From Pseudoalteromonas umbrosa (GTDB taxonomy: Bacteria > Pseudomonadota > Gammaproteobacteria > Enterobacterales > Alteromonadaceae), in contig NZ_JASJUU010000006.1 of assembly GCF_030125375.1 (NCBI RefSeq), positions 62,001 to 126,000 of the forward strand: DNA of 64,000 nucleotides, read 5' to 3'. The notes below the pieces were generated by a model. That model was not told the origin of the DNA. It saw only the letters and a list, made by a program, of their open reading frames with translations, and made no database searches. Numbering within the stretch: position 1 is the first letter of the stretch; every line of letters starts with the position of its first letter. Position numbers and translations under genes: made by a program. Positions 51,302 to 60,754 of the stretch are shown here, one piece after another.

Positions 51302-51553
51302 ATGGAGCAATTGTATCCAAAACCCCGCATTAAGTGGGCTTGTCGCCGTGGCATGTTAGAGTTAGATGTATTGCTTGAGCCGTTTGTTGACGAAGCTTAT
51401 GATCAGTTAAGTGATGCGGACAAACTTGTCTTTCAACGCTTATTAGAGGTCGAAGACCCAGATTTGTTTGCGTGGTTTATGGGCCATGAAAAGTGTCCTC
51501 ACCCTGACCTTGAAAATATGGTGAAATTTATCCTTGATAGAGTCCGCGTTTAG
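51302..51553 (+). CDS. sdhE: Succinate dehydrogenase flavinylation factor SdhE
   Basis: SdhE helps attach FAD covalently to SdhA and FrdA. The 83-residue protein has PRIKWACRRGMLELDVLLEPF with the RGxxE motif, and a C-terminal helix set with LLEVEDPDLFAWFMGHE, the usual SdhE/Sdh5 fold. TTG 51293 would add three residues, but ATG 51302 is preferred because it is 12 bases after AAGAGG and gives the normal N-terminus. The ygfX-like gene overlaps its 3' end by 20 bases. Confidence 0.93.
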   Translation: MEQLYPKPRIKWACRRGMLELDVLLEPFVDEAYDQLSDADKLVFQRLLEVEDPDLFAWFMGHEKCPHPDLENMVKFILDRVRV

Positions 51554-51944
51554 TATCTCTTTTCAAAACAATATTCTGGACCACAAGATAATTGTGGTCT
51601 GCTTCACTTCATTGGCTTTTATTCTTTTTCTTATCTTTCCCTTCATGTGGTGGTCTATCAGCGCGCTGTGCTACGTTGGGTATTTATTTTCTTTAAAGCA
51701 CACAGCCCAAATTATGCCTGTATCGGGTGATTTAATACTAATAGAGCAAGATGCTTGGGTACAGCTTTCATATAATGAGGTTATTTTTGAAGGTGTGATA
51801 AGAAACGCACAAAAATATGCATCGATAGTTACCTTTGACCTTTATAGTGAGACTGGTGAAAAGCGTAGGCTGATGTTTATTGACAATGCAATGGACCCTG
51901 ACAGTTGGTGTCATTTAAGTCGCATTGCATTGCAAGTGCGATAA
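51534..51944 (+). CDS. YgfX-like inner membrane protein
   Basis: A 136-residue membrane protein at the ygfX position directly after sdhE, with the same size. Two spans are seen at about 21-37 and 39-53 (VVCFTSLAFILFLIFPF, WWSISALCYVGYLF), followed by a soluble domain of strands (GDLILIEQDAWVQLSYNEVIF). YgfX was once called CptA, reported to act on FtsZ and MreB with SdhE as partner, a claim still disputed. Start is TTG at 51534. Its stop lies one base before the convergent nadB stop. Confidence 0.72.
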   Translation: MIESAFSISFQNNILDHKIIVVCFTSLAFILFLIFPFMWWSISALCYVGYLFSLKHTAQIMPVSGDLILIEQDAWVQLSYNEVIFEGVIRNAQKYASIVTFDLYSETGEKRRLMFIDNAMDPDSWCHLSRIALQVR

Positions 51945-51945
51945 A

Positions 51946-53541
51946 CTAAGGCTTTAAAATTGTTGGTTCTGGTTTATCATGTTGTTCAGGGAAGTCCAAA
52001 GTATAGTGAAGACCGCGGCTTTCTGTTCGAGCGAGTGCGCTACGAATAATAAGCTCGGCAACCTGGACGAGATTACGTAGCTCCAATAAGTTATTGCTGA
52101 CACGGAAATTAGCGTAGTACTCGTGAATTTCCTGCTGAAGCAGTTCTACACGCCTTAGTGCACGCTCCAGTCTTTTTGTTGAGCGCACGATACCGACATA
52201 GTCCCACATAAATAGTCTTAGCTCATGCCAGTTATGGGTAATAACGACTTCTTCGTCAGAATCACTTACTTGACTCTCATCCCAAGGTGATAGAGTGTTG
52301 ATTTCTGGCTGGATATCAATATTTGACAGAATGTCTTGTGCTGCTGCGTGGGCAAAGACAATACATTCAAGTAATGAATTACTTGCCATGCGATTTGCCC
52401 CATGTAACCCCGTGTATGCAACCTCACCGATTGCATATAAATTATCAATATCTGTTTTACCGTTAAAATCAGTCATGACACCACCACAGGTGTAGTGTGC
52501 TGCTGGTACGACCGGGATTGGTTCTTTAGTAATATCCAAGCCCACACTTAAACACTTTGCGTAAATGGTCGGGAAGTGTTCGATTATGAAATCTTTGTTT
52601 TTGTGAGAAATATCTAAGTAGACGCAGTTTGCACCTAAGCGTTTCATTTCATAATCAATTGCGCGAGCGACGACATCTCTTGGTGCTAGCTCTTCTCGCT
52701 CATCGAAATCAGGCATGAAGCGAGAACCATCTGGGCGTCTTAAAAGAGCGCCTTCACCACGCATTGCTTCGGTGATCAGAAAGTTTTGCAACTCAGGGTG
52801 ATATAGGCTAGTTGGGTGAAATTGATTGAATTCCATATTGGCGACTTTACAGCCTGCACGCCATGCCATGGCGATCCCATCTCCACTCGAAACGTCCGGG
52901 TTCGAAGTATAGAGATAAACTTTACTCGCGCCTCCCGTTGCCAAAGCAACATATTTGGCGGCAATAGACTCAACGCAGTTATGCTTACGATTGTAAACAT
53001 ATAGACCGTTTACGCGTTTACTATCAGCAGTCTTGTTAGTAATGAGATCGATAGCATTGTATTGCTCCAGTACGGCAATATTTTCGTGTTCAAGTACGCG
53101 CTCGACTAACGTAGTTTGTACAGCTTTTCCCGTTGCATCGGCAGCATGTAAAATACGCCTGTGACTATGTCCACCTTCTCTAGTTAAGTGATAGCGTTCT
53201 TTTCCTTTGCTATCAAATTCCATGTCAAACGGCACACCTTGTTCGATGAGCCATTTTAAACATTTTTTTGCATTGGATGCAGTGTAGTGAACGGCTTCTC
53301 TGTCACACAATCCACCACCTGCTTTGAGTGTATCTTCTACATGAGACTCAATGCTGTCGTTCTTTTTATCAAATACTGCAGCGATTCCACCTTGGGCGTA
53401 CAATGTTGACCCTTCCTTTAAATCCCCCTTACTGATGACAGTAACTTGGCAGTGATTTGCCAAAGAAAGAGCAAGGCTGAGTCCGGCGGCGCCGCTACCG
53501 ACAATAATCACATCTGTCTGATGCTGCATTTTTTTCTTCAT
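51946..53541 (-). CDS. nadB: L-aspartate oxidase
   Basis: NadB oxidises L-aspartate to iminoaspartate for NAD synthesis, using FAD and oxygen or fumarate. The 531-residue protein has the FAD-binding VIIVGSGAAGLSLAL, HYTCGGVMTDFNGK and the NRMASNSLLECIVFAH stretch, and REGGHSHRRILHAADATGKA (in parts) with active-site residues. It lies next to rpoE in divergent orientation, the same neighbourhood as in E. coli. Confidence 0.96.
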   Translation of the reverse strand: MKKKMQHQTDVIIVGSGAAGLSLALSLANHCQVTVISKGDLKEGSTLYAQGGIAAVFDKKNDSIESHVEDTLKAGGGLCDREAVHYTASNAKKCLKWLIEQGVPFDMEFDSKGKERYHLTREGGHSHRRILHAADATGKAVQTTLVERVLEHENIAVLEQYNAIDLITNKTADSKRVNGLYVYNRKHNCVESIAAKYVALATGGASKVYLYTSNPDVSSGDGIAMAWRAGCKVANMEFNQFHPTSLYHPELQNFLITEAMRGEGALLRRPDGSRFMPDFDEREELAPRDVVARAIDYEMKRLGANCVYLDISHKNKDFIIEHFPTIYAKCLSVGLDITKEPIPVVPAAHYTCGGVMTDFNGKTDIDNLYAIGEVAYTGLHGANRMASNSLLECIVFAHAAAQDILSNIDIQPEINTLSPWDESQVSDSDEEVVITHNWHELRLFMWDYVGIVRSTKRLERALRRVELLQQEIHEYYANFRVSNNLLELRNLVQVAELIIRSALARTESRGLHYTLDFPEQHDKPEPTILKP

Positions 53542-53696
53542 GTTAGTGGTTCTTAGCTTTTAAAGTTTTATTACAACTACAAAGATAGCGTCTATCATAT
53601 ATCAATAAAGGACACAGGTACGAAATAAAATTTGTAGTTGTGTCTCGTCTGAGACGAAGTAATACGAAGTATTTTAAAAAAAATATTAAAAAAACA

Positions 53697-53723
53697 GAAC
53701 TTTTTATTCATGGTACAGTCAGA
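53697..53723 (+). promoter_or_regulatory. Sigma-E-type autoregulatory promoter of rpoE
   Basis: GAACTT at 53697-53702 matches the sigma-E -35 element, and GTCAGA at 53718-53723 is a good -10 (GTCnnA-like) after 15 bases. It lies 66 bases upstream of rpoE, as expected for sigma-E control of its own operon. Confidence 0.75.
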
Positions 53724-53788
53724 CTAGCTGTAAAATGATGGCAACACTGCGCGAATATAAGTAATAACAAAGAGGAGTACCGGCTCGA

Positions 53789-54370
53789 ATGAACGAGCAG
53801 GATTTGGATTTAGAACTAGTTAGAAAAGTTCAGCAAGGAGATAAAAACGCTTTTAACCTTCTGGTTGCCAAATATCAAAATAAGGTGGCAGCGTTGATAT
53901 CTCGTTATGTGTCTAACTCAGGTGACGTAGCTGATGTGGCTCAAGAAGCCTTTATCAAAGCGTATAGGGCATTACCTAATTTTCGTGGCGACAGCGCGTT
54001 TTATACTTGGTTATACAGAATTGCGGTGAATTGTTCTAAGAATTATTTGGTATCACAGGGTCGTAAAGCACCCGCTAGTGATATCGATGCTGAAGAAGCC
54101 GAAGCTTATGATGGTGCTGATCAATTAAGATCTAATGCGTCACCGGAAAGCTTACTTTTAAGTGATGAAATTAAAGCGGTTATCTTTAAAACAATAGAAG
54201 AGTTGCCCGATGACTTGAAAACAGCGATTACTTTAAGGGAAATCGAAGGAATGAGTTATGAAGAAATCGCTGTGGTAATGGAGTGTCCTGTCGGTACAGT
54301 CAGGTCACGAATTTTTAGGGCACGTGAAGCCATAGATAAAAATATTAACCCACTCATAGGTAAAGATTAA
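53789..54370 (+). CDS. rpoE: Sigma-E, envelope stress sigma factor
   Basis: A 193-residue ECF sigma factor that switches on outer membrane and periplasmic stress genes. It carries a region 2 with QNKVAALISRYVSNSGDVADVAQEAFIKAYRALPNFRGD (in parts) and a region 4 helix-turn-helix with EGMSYEEIAVVMECPVGTVRSRI (in parts). The start ATG follows AGAGGAG. rseA begins directly at its stop. Confidence 0.96.
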   Translation: MNEQDLDLELVRKVQQGDKNAFNLLVAKYQNKVAALISRYVSNSGDVADVAQEAFIKAYRALPNFRGDSAFYTWLYRIAVNCSKNYLVSQGRKAPASDIDAEEAEAYDGADQLRSNASPESLLLSDEIKAVIFKTIEELPDDLKTAITLREIEGMSYEEIAVVMECPVGTVRSRIFRAREAIDKNINPLIGKD

Positions 54371-54976
54371 ATGACGCAGTCAAAGTTTGATGTAAACAAT
54401 GAGCAAATGACGTCTGAGATATTAGATGCAGAGCGTGAACTCAATTTAGGGAACCAAGCTCAGCTAGACGCAGAAAAGTTTGCTCGTTACGCACTGATCG
54501 GTGATGTAATGAGACAAAAAGAACAGGCAGCGCCTTGCATAGATATTACAGCAAGTGTTGCAGCTGCGATTGCTGATGAACCTGTTTACAATATGACTGA
54601 AGAAAAAACGACTTCACAGCAGCAGAAGCACGAGAGTAATGTCGTACAGATGTCGTTTTGGCGTCGTCCGTTGTCCCAAGTTGCCATTGCGGCTAGCGTT
54701 GCTTTATGTACTGTAGTTGGTGTGAATAATTTTATGCCACAAAACAGCATTGATGCACAGGCCCCTGTGTTACAATCTATTCCACTAACGGGCACTGTTG
54801 CACCGGTAAGCTTGTCTTCTGAGCCTGCAATGCAGTCTGCTGAACGAGGCGTGAGAGAGCTGCAAAAGCAACGAATAGGCGCTTTGGTATTAGAGCATCA
54901 ACGTCAGTCAAGAATGGCGCATGCTTTATCAAAAAATACCAACCAAGCTGAAAAGGATAAACAAGAGGAAAATTAA
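54371..54976 (+). CDS. rseA: Anti-sigma-E factor RseA
   Basis: RseA sequesters sigma-E at the inner membrane and is cut by DegS, RseP and ClpXP under envelope stress. The 201-residue protein has a cytosolic N-terminal domain (ERELNLGNQAQLDAEKFARYALIGDVMR in parts), a single span about 102-118 (SQVAIAASVALCTVVGV) and a periplasmic domain. The C-terminal part is shorter and divergent from E. coli, as usual outside enterics. Confidence 0.92.
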   Translation: MTQSKFDVNNEQMTSEILDAERELNLGNQAQLDAEKFARYALIGDVMRQKEQAAPCIDITASVAAAIADEPVYNMTEEKTTSQQQKHESNVVQMSFWRRPLSQVAIAASVALCTVVGVNNFMPQNSIDAQAPVLQSIPLTGTVAPVSLSSEPAMQSAERGVRELQKQRIGALVLEHQRQSRMAHALSKNTNQAEKDKQEEN

Positions 54977-54979
54977 ACC

Positions 54980-55933
54980 TTGATTAAATGGCTCTCGGTT
55001 GTACTGAGTATGTTGCTGGCTACTCAGGTATACGCCAATGAAAATATAAGCCCAAGGCAGTTACTTAAAGATATGTCTTTGGCTGTACAAGAGCGAAACT
55101 TTGATGCATCGTTTGTTGTTGTCAAAGGTAAAGGCATGGAACCATATAGATGGTTGCATGGTCAGGTAGAACAAACTGATTTAGAAATTTTGACCTTGTT
55201 AAATGGTGCAGGGCTTGAGGTTGTCAGAGTCGATGATGTGGTTACTTATTTTGAGCCACAAACTGAACCATATTCACTAAGCACAGATGTGATTGACGGG
55301 CCTATCCCTGAGGCATTGTTGCGTGACATCAGTGCGCTTGACGCAAGTTATGATTTTGTATTAGGTGGTAAAGAGCGTATTGCAGGGCGACCGGCTCAGC
55401 TTGTTCGATTAGTCGCCAAAGATGAAAGTAAGTATAACTATTGGCTCTGGGTTGATTTACAATCTGCGTTGTTACTTAAAGCAGCATACGTAAACCAGCG
55501 TGCAGAAGTGCTTGAGCAGTTACAATTGACGCATATTTCAGTGACTGAAAAACCTGCTGGTCAGTTGCTAGAGTTGAAAAGCAAAACATTACCGGTCCCT
55601 GTCTCAGCCATAGCAGATGATGGACACTCCAAGCTCCAGAATAATTGGCAGATTGGCTGGTTACCGAATGGCTTTAAGTTACTTAAATCAGACAGACATA
55701 AATTAAACTTGAATAATGAGCTAGCAGACTATTTTCTGTATTCTGATGGATTAGTGGAAGTATCTGTGTTTGTGCAGAGACCATTGACCGGTCAACGTGC
55801 AAGTGGGGCGCTGACTTCAGGTGCAACGACAGTATATGTTCACAATGCAGGTGCATTTGATGTCTCTGTTGTTGGTAAAGTGCCTGTAGAAACCGCCAAG
55901 TCTATTGCGGAATCAGTAAAGCGTTCCCTATGA
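54980..55933 (+). CDS. rseB: Periplasmic sigma-E regulator RseB
   Basis: RseB binds RseA in the periplasm and shields it from DegS until it senses misplaced lipids or LPS. The 317-residue product starts with TTG 54980 and a signal peptide (IKWLSVVLSMLLATQVYA). The mature part shows the LolA-like large domain (MSLAVQERNFDASFVVVKG in part) and a C-terminal domain with GWLPNGFKLLKSD and VYVHNAGAFDVSVVG. It follows rseA with three bases between. Confidence 0.92.
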   Translation: MIKWLSVVLSMLLATQVYANENISPRQLLKDMSLAVQERNFDASFVVVKGKGMEPYRWLHGQVEQTDLEILTLLNGAGLEVVRVDDVVTYFEPQTEPYSLSTDVIDGPIPEALLRDISALDASYDFVLGGKERIAGRPAQLVRLVAKDESKYNYWLWVDLQSALLLKAAYVNQRAEVLEQLQLTHISVTEKPAGQLLELKSKTLPVPVSAIADDGHSKLQNNWQIGWLPNGFKLLKSDRHKLNLNNELADYFLYSDGLVEVSVFVQRPLTGQRASGALTSGATTVYVHNAGAFDVSVVGKVPVETAKSIAESVKRSL

Positions 55934-56379
55934 TTGAGCAAACACTTACCGTGTCTGAGCTTAAAGGGAACACTGCTTGGCTTATCTCAGAACAAAAACC
56001 CGCCTGTGAGGGCTGCAATGGTAAGTGCGGCTCTCAAGTATTTAGTAAGCTTTTTGGTACCCATAAAAAAGCATTTCCCATTTCCATCTCTCAAAAACTG
56101 CGTGTTGGGCAGAAAGTAAAGCTCGCACTCGATGACAGCAAAGTTGTCCAGCATGCGCTTTGGATTTATCTGTTGCCATTGATCATGGCATTTATAGGTA
56201 TGTTTAGTGCGCTACTGATATTCTCACTTTCGGAACTCGGCCAAATCGGGTTTGCAGCTGGTTTTGCGATTTTTGGGTTTTGGATAGCGAAAATTAAGGG
56301 ACAAACCCTTAAACATGAGGTGAAAGTGATAAAAATTTATCCAATTAGCCTTCCAGTCACGCAAATAGATGGTGATTAA
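55930..56379 (+). CDS. rseC: SoxR-reducing/envelope regulator RseC
   Basis: A 149-residue inner membrane protein of the RseC/RsxC-linked family, with a minor role in sigma-E control and in SoxR reduction. Cysteines at 26, 29 and 33 lie in ACEGCNGKCGSQ in the N-terminal cytosolic part, followed by two spans near 76-95 and 100-118. The start overlaps the rseB stop by four bases. Confidence 0.9.
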   Translation: MIEQTLTVSELKGNTAWLISEQKPACEGCNGKCGSQVFSKLFGTHKKAFPISISQKLRVGQKVKLALDDSKVVQHALWIYLLPLIMAFIGMFSALLIFSLSELGQIGFAAGFAIFGFWIAKIKGQTLKHEVKVIKIYPISLPVTQIDGD

Positions 56380-56446
56380 GTCAAATAAATTGTAAAATCG
56401 GCGTTTAATCTCTATTTGTGAATAACAGAAGTTTAGAATCCAGTAT

Positions 56447-58234
56447 ATGAAGCATATCCGTAACTTTTCAATTATAGCCCATATAGATCATGGAAAATCG
56501 ACACTTTCGGACCGCTTAATCCAGGTATGCGGTGGCTTGTCAGACCGCGAAATGCAGCAGCAAGTACTGGATTCAATGGAACTCGAGCGTGAGCGCGGTA
56601 TTACGATTAAAGCGCAAAGTGTTACCTTGAACTATACAGCACAAGATGGCGAAACCTATCAGTTAAACTTTATCGACACACCAGGACACGTTGACTTCAC
56701 CTATGAAGTATCACGTTCTTTGGCTGCCTGTGAAGGTGCATTATTAGTTGTCGATGCAGGTCAAGGTGTAGAGGCACAGACGCTTGCTAACTGTTACACA
56801 GCAATTGAAATGGACTTAGAAGTCGTTCCAATTCTGAATAAGATTGATTTACCTCAGGCCGACCCTCTGCGCGTTGCAGAAGAAATCGAAGAAATTGTAG
56901 GTATTGATGCGCTAGAAGCTGTGCAGTGTAGTGCGAAGACCGGTATTGGTATCGATGCCGTTCTTGAAGAGATTGTAAAGGAAATCCCACCACCTGAAGG
57001 CGATGTGAATAAGCCATTACAAGCGCTGATCATTGACTCATGGTTTGACCCTTACCAAGGGGTTGTATCACTTGTACGTATTAAGCATGGCCAACTACGT
57101 AAAGGTGAAAAAATCAAAATTATGTCTACGGATCAAGTTCATATCGTAGATAAAATTGGTATTTTCACGCCTAAGCAAACCGAGACAGGTGTGCTAACGA
57201 GTGGTGAAGTGGGCTTTATCATCGCCGGTATTAAAGACATTCATGGTGCACCAGTTGGTGATACGATAACCCTTGCAAAAACGCCAGCAGAAGAAACACT
57301 GCCGGGCTTCCAGAAAGTGAAGCCGCAAGTCTATGCAGGTATGTTCCCAATTTCTTCAGATGATTATGAAAACTTCCGTGATGCACTGAATAAATTGAGC
57401 TTGAATGACGCTTCTTTGTTCTTCGAGCCTGAAAACTCTACGGCACTAGGCTTTGGTTTCCGCTGTGGCTTCTTAGGTATGCTACACATGGAAATCATCC
57501 AAGAGCGTCTAGAGCGTGAATATGACATGGACCTTATCACCACTGCGCCTACCGTGGTCTATGAAGTTGAAACCAAAGATGGTGTTATTCAAATCGATAA
57601 CCCGTCTGATTTACCACCGGTTAATGACATCTTAGAAATCAGAGAGCCGATTGTAGAAGCCAACATCTTAGTGCCACAAGAATACTTAGGTAATGTGATT
57701 ACCTTGTGTATTGAGAAACGTGGTGTACAAACTAAGATGAGTTACCACGGTAATCAGGTTGCAGTGACTTATGAATTACCTATGGCTGAAGTGGTCATGG
57801 ATTTCTTTGATAAATTGAAATCGACTAGCCGTGGTTTTGCATCATTAGATTACAACTTCAAGCGTTTCCAAGTATCTGACATGGTTCGCTGTGATATTTT
57901 GATTAATGGTGATAGAGTGGATGCACTTGCGATCATTGTACACCGCGACAACGCACAAAGCCGAGGCCGTCAACTTGCTGATGCATTGAGAGAGCTTATT
58001 CCAAGGCAGATGTTCGATATTGCGATTCAGGCTGCAATTGGTAACCATGTTATCGCCCGTACTACTGTTAAGCAGTTACGTAAAAACGTAATCGCGAAGT
58101 GTTACGGTGGTGACGTGAGTCGTAAGAAGAAGCTATTACAAAAGCAAAAAGAAGGTAAGAAACGCATGAAGCAATTAGGTAACGTTGAAGTACCGCAAGA
58201 TGCGTTCCTTGCAATATTAAAAGTAGGTAAGTAA
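56447..58234 (+). CDS. lepA: Elongation factor 4 (LepA)
   Basis: LepA is a translational GTPase that acts on stalled or initiating ribosomes. The 595-residue protein begins KHIRNFSIIAHIDHGKSTL (P-loop), with ERGITIKAQSVTL, DTPGHVDF and NKIDLP (G4), followed by the EF-G-like domains and the LepA-only C-terminal region with AKCYGGDVSRKKKLLQKQKEG (in part). The lepA-lepB-rnc-era-recO-pdxJ order is conserved. Confidence 0.97.
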   Translation: MKHIRNFSIIAHIDHGKSTLSDRLIQVCGGLSDREMQQQVLDSMELERERGITIKAQSVTLNYTAQDGETYQLNFIDTPGHVDFTYEVSRSLAACEGALLVVDAGQGVEAQTLANCYTAIEMDLEVVPILNKIDLPQADPLRVAEEIEEIVGIDALEAVQCSAKTGIGIDAVLEEIVKEIPPPEGDVNKPLQALIIDSWFDPYQGVVSLVRIKHGQLRKGEKIKIMSTDQVHIVDKIGIFTPKQTETGVLTSGEVGFIIAGIKDIHGAPVGDTITLAKTPAEETLPGFQKVKPQVYAGMFPISSDDYENFRDALNKLSLNDASLFFEPENSTALGFGFRCGFLGMLHMEIIQERLEREYDMDLITTAPTVVYEVETKDGVIQIDNPSDLPPVNDILEIREPIVEANILVPQEYLGNVITLCIEKRGVQTKMSYHGNQVAVTYELPMAEVVMDFFDKLKSTSRGFASLDYNFKRFQVSDMVRCDILINGDRVDALAIIVHRDNAQSRGRQLADALRELIPRQMFDIAIQAAIGNHVIARTTVKQLRKNVIAKCYGGDVSRKKKLLQKQKEGKKRMKQLGNVEVPQDAFLAILKVGK

Positions 58235-58249
58235 CAGGAATTATTATTT

Positions 58250-59185
58250 ATGGCAGGTTATTTTTCGGTCTTTCTCGTGCTGTTAACTTTGGGATCGGGC
58301 CTGATCTGGTTGATAGATCATTTAGTGTATGCACCAAAACGTAAGGAACGTATTGCGCTTGCTCAAGGCGCATCGGAGCAGCCTCTTGATCAAGAGGTGA
58401 TTGACCAGATAGCACCAGTGCCTGCCATAACTGATAGTGCAAAGTCTATCTTTCCAATGATTGCGGCAATTACAGTGTTTCGATCATTTATTTTTGAACC
58501 TTTTCAAATTCCGTCGGGTTCAATGATGCCAACATTGTTGGATGGAGACTTTATTTTGGTACAAAAATATGCGTACGGCATTAAAGACCCGGTTTGGCGT
58601 TCTCAACTCGTTGATGTTGGTGACCCAGAGCGCGGTGATATTGCTGTATTCAAATTCCCGTTGGACGAGCGTATTGACTTTATCAAGCGTATTGTCGGTT
58701 TGCCTGGCGATCGTATTGTTTATCGCAATCGTCAGCTGTTCATTCATCCAAAATGTGAAGAGGGCGAGCAAAGCCGAAATGGACTAGCGTGTGGAGAGTT
58801 CAATAAGATTGACGTTGAAATTGTTAATCGTGATGAATTCAAACAAGGCTCTATGCCACTAGTACGTTTGACAGAATCTCTACCTAATGTTGAACATGAT
58901 ATTTTAATTAACCCGAAAGCACTGGAACTGTCGGAGCGTTATTACCAGCAACCTGGTACTCGCCGAGATGAGTGGGTCGTTCCAGAAGACAGCTATTTTG
59001 CTGTCGGCGATAACCGTAACAATAGTCAGGACAGCCGCGTATGGGGCTTTGTTCCTAAAGAAAACTTAGTTGGAAAAGCTGTATTCATCTGGATGAGTTT
59101 TGATTTTGAAAACGGTCCAGATAGCTTATTGCCAGGCTGGGTTCCAACAGGGGTTCGTTTTGAACGCCTAGGTAACATTCAGTAA
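58250..59185 (+). CDS. lepB: Signal peptidase I
   Basis: LepB cleaves signal peptides of exported proteins at the periplasmic face. The 311-residue protein has two N-terminal spans (about 5-24 and 65-82), then catalytic Ser91 in PSGSMMPTLL and Lys146 in FIKRIVGLPGDRI, both at the E. coli positions, and box E GDNRNNSQDSRVWG. An insertion between boxes D and E with a CEEGEQSRNGLAC pair suggests a disulphide, as in E. coli. Confidence 0.96.
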   Translation: MAGYFSVFLVLLTLGSGLIWLIDHLVYAPKRKERIALAQGASEQPLDQEVIDQIAPVPAITDSAKSIFPMIAAITVFRSFIFEPFQIPSGSMMPTLLDGDFILVQKYAYGIKDPVWRSQLVDVGDPERGDIAVFKFPLDERIDFIKRIVGLPGDRIVYRNRQLFIHPKCEEGEQSRNGLACGEFNKIDVEIVNRDEFKQGSMPLVRLTESLPNVEHDILINPKALELSERYYQQPGTRRDEWVVPEDSYFAVGDNRNNSQDSRVWGFVPKENLVGKAVFIWMSFDFENGPDSLLPGWVPTGVRFERLGNIQ

Positions 59186-59187
59186 CA

Positions 59188-59865
59188 ATGAAAAAGAACG
59201 TCACAGAATTATATAAAAAGATTGGCTACGATTTTGCTGAGCAAGCATTGCTTGAACAGGCAATGACGCATCGTAGTCATAAAGGTCAGCATAACGAACG
59301 CCTAGAATTTCTAGGCGATTCTATTTTAAGCTTTGTTATTGCAGATGCTTTGTACCATAAGTTTCCTAAAGCACGTGAAGGCGATTTAAGCCGTATGCGT
59401 TCAACTTTAGTCCGTGGTCAAACACTCGCAGAGTTTGGTGTTGAATTTGGTTTAGGAGATTACCTAAGGCTTGGTCCTGGTGAACTTAAAAGTGGTGGCT
59501 ATCGCAGAGAGTCGACTTTGGCTGATGCGGTAGAAGCGATTATTGGCGCGGTGTTTCTTGATTCAGACATCGAGACCTGTAAGACGCTTGTACTTAAGTG
59601 GTATCAAAGCCGTTTAGAGGCTATCTCTCCAGGCCACAACCAGAAAGACCCTAAAACGTTGTTGCAAGAGTATTTGCAAGCGAGAAAACTACCTTTACCT
59701 GCCTATCAGGTAATTGATACAAAAGGGCAAGCACACAATCAGACATTCACGGTTGAGTGTACTGTACAGGGTATGGATAGTATTATTTCTGTGGGTAGTT
59801 CACGCCGTAAAGCTGAACAGAAAGCCGCAGAGCAAGCATTGAAGATTTTAAAAGATGAATCCTAA
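59188..59865 (+). CDS. rnc: Ribonuclease III
   Basis: RNase III cuts double-stranded RNA, including rRNA precursors. The 225-residue product has the catalytic signature NERLEFLGDSILSFVIADALY (in part) with Glu and Asp metal ligands near residues 40-44, and ADAVEAIIGAVFLD with the second metal pair. A C-terminal dsRBD begins near residue 155 (DPKTLLQEYLQAR). It overlaps era by 11 bases. Confidence 0.97.
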   Translation: MKKNVTELYKKIGYDFAEQALLEQAMTHRSHKGQHNERLEFLGDSILSFVIADALYHKFPKAREGDLSRMRSTLVRGQTLAEFGVEFGLGDYLRLGPGELKSGGYRRESTLADAVEAIIGAVFLDSDIETCKTLVLKWYQSRLEAISPGHNQKDPKTLLQEYLQARKLPLPAYQVIDTKGQAHNQTFTVECTVQGMDSIISVGSSRRKAEQKAAEQALKILKDES

Positions 59866-60754
59866 CACCCACTGCGGCATGATTGCGATTGTTGGCCGCC
59901 CAAATGTAGGTAAATCCACTTTGCTTAACAAAATTGTTGAGCAAAAGGTTAGTATCACATCTCGCAAACCGCAAACGACACGCCATAGAATTATGGGTAT
60001 TCATACTGAAGACAATTATCAAGCAGTCTACGTGGATACACCAGGTCTGCACATTGATGAAAAGCGAGCCATTAACCGTTTAATGAACCGCGCAGCGAGC
60101 AGTTCGATTGGTGACGTTGAGCTAATTATCTTTGTGGTAGAAGGCACCCTTTGGAACCAAGATGATGAAATGGTTCTTAAAAAGGTAAAAGACAGTGGCC
60201 GTCCTGTTTTGGTCGTGATGAATAAAAGTGACCAAGTTAAAGAAAAAGAAGAGATATTGCATCATATGCAGTGGCTCAGTGAGCAGCACGAATTTGTTGG
60301 TATTGTGCCAGTTTCAGCGAAGATTGGTAAAAATATCGATATGGTTAAGGAAGAGGTTAGAAATCGTCTTCCAGAGTGTGAGTTCTATTTTCCAGATGAC
60401 TATGTTACAGATCGCTCAATGCGCTTTTTGGCTGCGGAAATTGTCCGTGAAAAGTTAATGCGTTTTATGGGTGACGAACTTCCATACTCAGTAACCGTTG
60501 AAATCGAGCAATTTAAATGGCAAGACAATGGCGTTTGGCAGATCAATGCGTTGATCTTGGTTGAGCGGGAATCTCAAAAGCGTATGGTGATTGGTAATAA
60601 AGGCGAGAAGCTTAAAGTTATCGGTCGCGAAGCGCGTCGTGATTTGGAAGACATGCTTGATAACAAAGTATTTTTAGAACTTTGGGTAAAAGTTAAATCT
60701 GGCTGGGCTGATGATGAACGTGCACTTCGCAGCTTAGGTTACGGAGAAGACTGA
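59855..60754 (+). CDS. era: GTPase Era
   Basis: Era is a GTPase with a KH domain that binds the 3' end of 16S rRNA in 30S assembly. The 299-residue protein has GRPNVGKSTLLNK (G1), DTPGLH (G3) and VMNKSDQV (G4), and a C-terminal KH domain with ERESQKRMVIGNKGEKLKVIG (in part). The start overlaps rnc, and recO starts immediately at its stop. Confidence 0.97.
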   Translation: MNPNTHCGMIAIVGRPNVGKSTLLNKIVEQKVSITSRKPQTTRHRIMGIHTEDNYQAVYVDTPGLHIDEKRAINRLMNRAASSSIGDVELIIFVVEGTLWNQDDEMVLKKVKDSGRPVLVVMNKSDQVKEKEEILHHMQWLSEQHEFVGIVPVSAKIGKNIDMVKEEVRNRLPECEFYFPDDYVTDRSMRFLAAEIVREKLMRFMGDELPYSVTVEIEQFKWQDNGVWQINALILVERESQKRMVIGNKGEKLKVIGREARRDLEDMLDNKVFLELWVKVKSGWADDERALRSLGYGED

